Below are positions 61,546-64,000 of a stretch of DNA of 64,000 nt, in pieces; the stretch's first letter is position 1, and each line of letters starts with the position of its first letter. Both the position numbers and the translations under genes were made by a program. The stretch lies in contig NZ_JACBXU010000001.1 in assembly GCF_013415305.1 (NCBI RefSeq), positions 868,001 through 932,000 of the forward strand. The letters run 5' to 3'. Origin of the DNA: Pantoea sp. WMus005. GTDB lineage: Bacteria > Pseudomonadota > Gammaproteobacteria > Enterobacterales > Enterobacteriaceae. The notes beneath the pieces were generated by a model. That model was not told where the DNA came from and made no database searches. It saw only the letters and a program-made list of their open reading frames with translations.

Positions 61546-62193
61546 GTGAACCCTGCGCTATTAGATTTATCAGGCTATATAAAATTTTTTGTCGGGCTGT
61601 TTGCGCTGGTCAATCCGGTGGGAATTATTCCGGTGTTCATTAGCATGACCCGTTATCAGGGCGTGGCTGAGCGTAACAAAACCAACCTCACTGCCAATCT
61701 GGCGGTCGCGATTATTCTCTGGACGTCACTTTTTCTCGGCGATGCGATTCTGCATGTGTTTGGCATCTCGATTGACTCTTTCCGCATAGCGGGCGGGATT
61801 CTGGTTGTCACCATTGCGATGTCGATGATCAGCGGCAAGCTGGGTGAGGATAAGCAGAATAAGCAGGAAAAATCAGAAACAGCGATTCGTGAAAGCGTAG
61901 GGGTTGTGCCGCTGGCGTTGCCCCTGATGGCTGGGCCGGGCGCCATCAGCTCGACCATCGTCTGGAGTACTCGCTACAACAGCTGGCTAAACCTGCTGGG
62001 CTTTACTCTGGCGATTGCCCTCTTTGCGTTCTGTTGCTGGCTGCTGTTCCGGGCGGCGCCGTTGATGGTGCGTATTCTGGGTCAGACCGGGATCAATGTT
62101 ATCACCCGCATCATGGGACTGTTACTCATGGCGCTGGGTATTGAGTTTGTGGTCACTGGAATGAAGTCCATTTTTCCTGGACTGCTTAATTAG
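61546..62193 (+). CDS. ychE: MarC-family membrane protein YchE
   Basis: 215 residues with about six membrane helices, collinear with E. coli YchE (KFFVGLFALVNPVGIIPVFISMT; GKLGEDKQNKQEKSETA; GINVITRIMGLLLMALGIEF). GTG 61546 is chosen because GGAG lies eight bases upstream and the length is then the same as E. coli. Function unknown; the family was once linked to antibiotic resistance without firm support. Confidence 0.92.
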   Translation: MNPALLDLSGYIKFFVGLFALVNPVGIIPVFISMTRYQGVAERNKTNLTANLAVAIILWTSLFLGDAILHVFGISIDSFRIAGGILVVTIAMSMISGKLGEDKQNKQEKSETAIRESVGVVPLALPLMAGPGAISSTIVWSTRYNSWLNLLGFTLAIALFAFCCWLLFRAAPLMVRILGQTGINVITRIMGLLLMALGIEFVVTGMKSIFPGLLN

Positions 62194-62765
62194 AAGCTCA
62201 CTTATTTCAGGCAGTGAAGTGAGTGCGTGAGTCGTAATGGTGCAACCGGGCCTTTTCCTGCACCATTACGATGCAATTATTCGTAATGCTTAACAGAAAC
62301 ATTCGATTATAAATTTCATTACTGCGTGCTGGCTCACAGAATTTTTTCCGCTAAATAATGTCACTATTTTCACACGATATTCTCCTATTCATTTTTCAGT
62401 CTGCCTCATAATCTGCCAGATTAAGGTTGGTGGTCTGAATTTCATCGCGTTCCAGCCAGTTTCCCCAATATAAATGCCAAAAGAGGCATGATTTTTCGCC
62501 ACATGCCGCACTGAAAAAGGGTTTCCCGCTAAATCGCCTATTTTTCATATTGATATGATATTTTCAGGACGAAAATTAACACTTCCGCTGCCAGACATCT
62601 CATGATAAAAGAGAATTAGTTAACATTTTCGTTATTTTGCTTTGGCGCCCCTTTACTGCTTCTGATAATTTTTGGCCCAACGTGATTTTTTTTCTCCTAA
62701 AGCCCAAAGTGAGAACGCTTTTTGCTTAAGCCTATCGGGATACTTAAATAAGGTTGGCGTTTCGG
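62194..62765. other. Long leader region ychE-oppA
   Basis: 572 bases, no coding sequence supported. It begins with a strong hairpin (62233-62270). The rest should contain the oppA promoter and long 5' UTR; in E. coli this leader is a target of the sRNA GcvB, but I could not identify the pairing region. Confidence 0.5.
62233..62270. terminator. Strong hairpin after ychE
   Basis: CGTAATGGTGCA and TGCACCATTACG, a perfect 12-bp stem with a 14-base loop (ACCGGGCCTTTTCC), 40 bases after the ychE stop. No T-tract follows, so terminator function is only likely. Confidence 0.55.
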
Positions 62766-64000
62766 ATGATTGGGATAAAGAATTTACAGCAACAGCGGTC
62801 AACACTCGCAGGTGTTCTGTTCATGGCTTTTTCGCCGGCTTATGCCGCCACCGTTCCGCCGGGAACGACACTGGCCGCACAACAGCAGATCGTGATTAAT
62901 AACGGAAGTGAAGTCTCCTCGCTGGATCCGCATAAAACTGAAGGCGTGCCGGAATCCAATGTTATTCACAACCTGCTGGATGGCCTGGTTAACACCGACA
63001 ACAGCGGTCAGGTCGTGCCTGGGGTCGCTAAAAGCTGGGAAAATCCGCAACCCACCGTCTGGATTTTTAATCTGCGTGATGATGCGAAGTGGAGCAATGG
63101 TGAGCCGGTGACAGCCGCTGATTTCGTTTATAGCTGGCGTCGGCTGGTGGACCCGAAAACCGCATCGCCATACTCGAGCTATCCGCAGGCCGCCCATTTT
63201 GCCAATATCGATGCCATCCTTGCCGGTAAAGCATCACCCGATCAACTGGGCGTAAAAGCGCTGGATGCTCATCGGCTGCAGATTACCCTGAGCGAACCGG
63301 TGCCTTACCTGGTGGCGATGTTAGCGCATACGGCGATGAAACCGGTTTATGCACCAGCTATTAAGCAGTGGGGCGACGCCTGGACCCGTCCCGGTCACTA
63401 CATCGGTAATGGCGCTTATACACTGGGCGACTGGGTGGTGAATGAAAAAATCGTCGTGAAGCGCAATCCTCAATACTGGGATAATGCACATACAGTCATT
63501 GAGCAGGGGACCTTCCTGCCGATTGCTTCTGAAAACAGTGATATCAACCGTTACCGCAGCGGCGGCACAGACATCACCAACAGTGCGGTGCCGCCGGAGA
63601 TGTTTGGCAAGCTGCGCAAAGAGCTGGGCGATGAAGTGAAGGTTAGCCCGCTGCTTTGCACCTTCTACTATGAAATTAACAACAAAAAAGCACCGTTCAC
63701 CGATGCCCGGGTGCGTGCCGCGCTGAAAATGACCCTCGATCGCGAGGTGATTGCCAATAAGATCATGGCCCAGGGGCAGATTCCGGCTTTCAGCCTGACA
63801 CCGCCTTTCACCGCTGGCATAAAACTCACGCCGCCCGTCTGGTTCACCTGGACGCAGGCGCAACGTAATGAAGCCGCTAAGAAGCTGTTGGCCGAGGCCG
63901 GTTTTGATGCCGCCCATCCGCTGACCTTTACGTTGCTCTATAACACCTCTGATCAGAACAAACGACAGGCGATTGCGGCCGCATCGATGTGGCAAAAAAA
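62766..64000 (+). CDS. oppA: Oligopeptide ABC transporter substrate-binding protein OppA, 5' part
   Basis: Open to the end of the window; 411 residues are visible of about 540. Signal peptide from MIGIKNLQQQRSTLAGVLFM to PAYA, then the mature family-5 solute-binding protein: GSEVSSLDPHKTEGVPESNVI, RDDAKWSNGEPVTAADFVYSWRRL, YIGNGAYTLGDW. Periplasmic binding of peptides for OppBCDF. Its place after ychE suits the opp operon; a paralogue such as MppA is less likely here. Confidence 0.9.
   Translation, partial: MIGIKNLQQQRSTLAGVLFMAFSPAYAATVPPGTTLAAQQQIVINNGSEVSSLDPHKTEGVPESNVIHNLLDGLVNTDNSGQVVPGVAKSWENPQPTVWIFNLRDDAKWSNGEPVTAADFVYSWRRLVDPKTASPYSSYPQAAHFANIDAILAGKASPDQLGVKALDAHRLQITLSEPVPYLVAMLAHTAMKPVYAPAIKQWGDAWTRPGHYIGNGAYTLGDWVVNEKIVVKRNPQYWDNAHTVIEQGTFLPIASENSDINRYRSGGTDITNSAVPPEMFGKLRKELGDEVKVSPLLCTFYYEINNKKAPFTDARVRAALKMTLDREVIANKIMAQGQIPAFSLTPPFTAGIKLTPPVWFTWTQAQRNEAAKKLLAEAGFDAAHPLTFTLLYNTSDQNKRQAIAAASMWQK

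Overview
The window reads as chromosome of an Erwiniaceae-type enterobacterium, most likely Pantoea or a close relative. The min, fadR, dadAX, yeaGH, gapA, galU and adhE blocks are close to Escherichia coli at protein level. Two features seen in EPS-producing Pantoea/Erwinia are also present: a WbaP/AmsG-type lipid-carrier sugar transferase, and ugd plus a UDP-glucuronate epimerase next to galU. The species call is inference from protein resemblance and gene order; no search was run.

Layout. 1-30299 is ordinary core genome: fadD (3' end), rnd, minCDE, ycgL, ycgM, ycgN, dsbB, fadR, spoVR-like ycgB, dadA-dadX, a Bcr/CflA exporter, wbaP, a DUF1480 gene, cvrA, yeaG-yeaH, mipA, yeaE, yeaD, gapA, msrB, yeaC, ansA-pncA, sppA and ydjA. 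46588-64000 returns to core genome: the topB 3' part, ynjH, xthA, two tRNA-Tyr genes, purU, ychJ, rssA-rssB, galU-ugd-epimerase, hns, tdk, adhE, ychE and the start of oppA.

Between them lies a visibly AT-rich 16 kb island (30619-46581) inserted inside topB. Its limits can be read to the base. An 11-bp perfect inverted repeat (TACTGTTACAA) ends the element on both sides, and the hexamer ATCGGG sits just outside each end. Joining the two topB halves across one ATCGGG restores the frame through the TOPRIM motif DPDREG, with the break in codon 107. The left arm is one tightly coupled operon: three tyrosine-recombinase-like proteins, a small TnpC-like coiled-coil protein, and a complete second topB. 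This resembles Tn554-type transposition modules with an added topoisomerase. The element's topB differs at exactly the insertion sequence: core ATCGGG reads ATAGGG and Glu107 is Val. It may therefore be a replacement copy that the element cannot hit.

The right arm carries a divergent pair (a winged-helix/coiled-coil protein and an XRE repressor) across two CTTAG-N5-CTAAG palindromes. It also has an IS903-like insertion with intact 9-bp target duplications but a frameshifted transposase, and a 1784-residue protein. That protein combines an archaeo-eukaryotic-type primase-polymerase domain, a reverse transcriptase (GLPQGP, YVDD) and about 1100 residues I cannot assign. The primase-RT protein is the likely cargo, probably anti-phage and possibly related to the prim-pol-fused UG/Abi (DRT) reverse transcriptases. 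It is the best candidate here for a little-described system.

Limits: GC statements are visual, not computed. Family assignments come from recalled sequences and visible motifs. Promoters and operators are pattern matches only.
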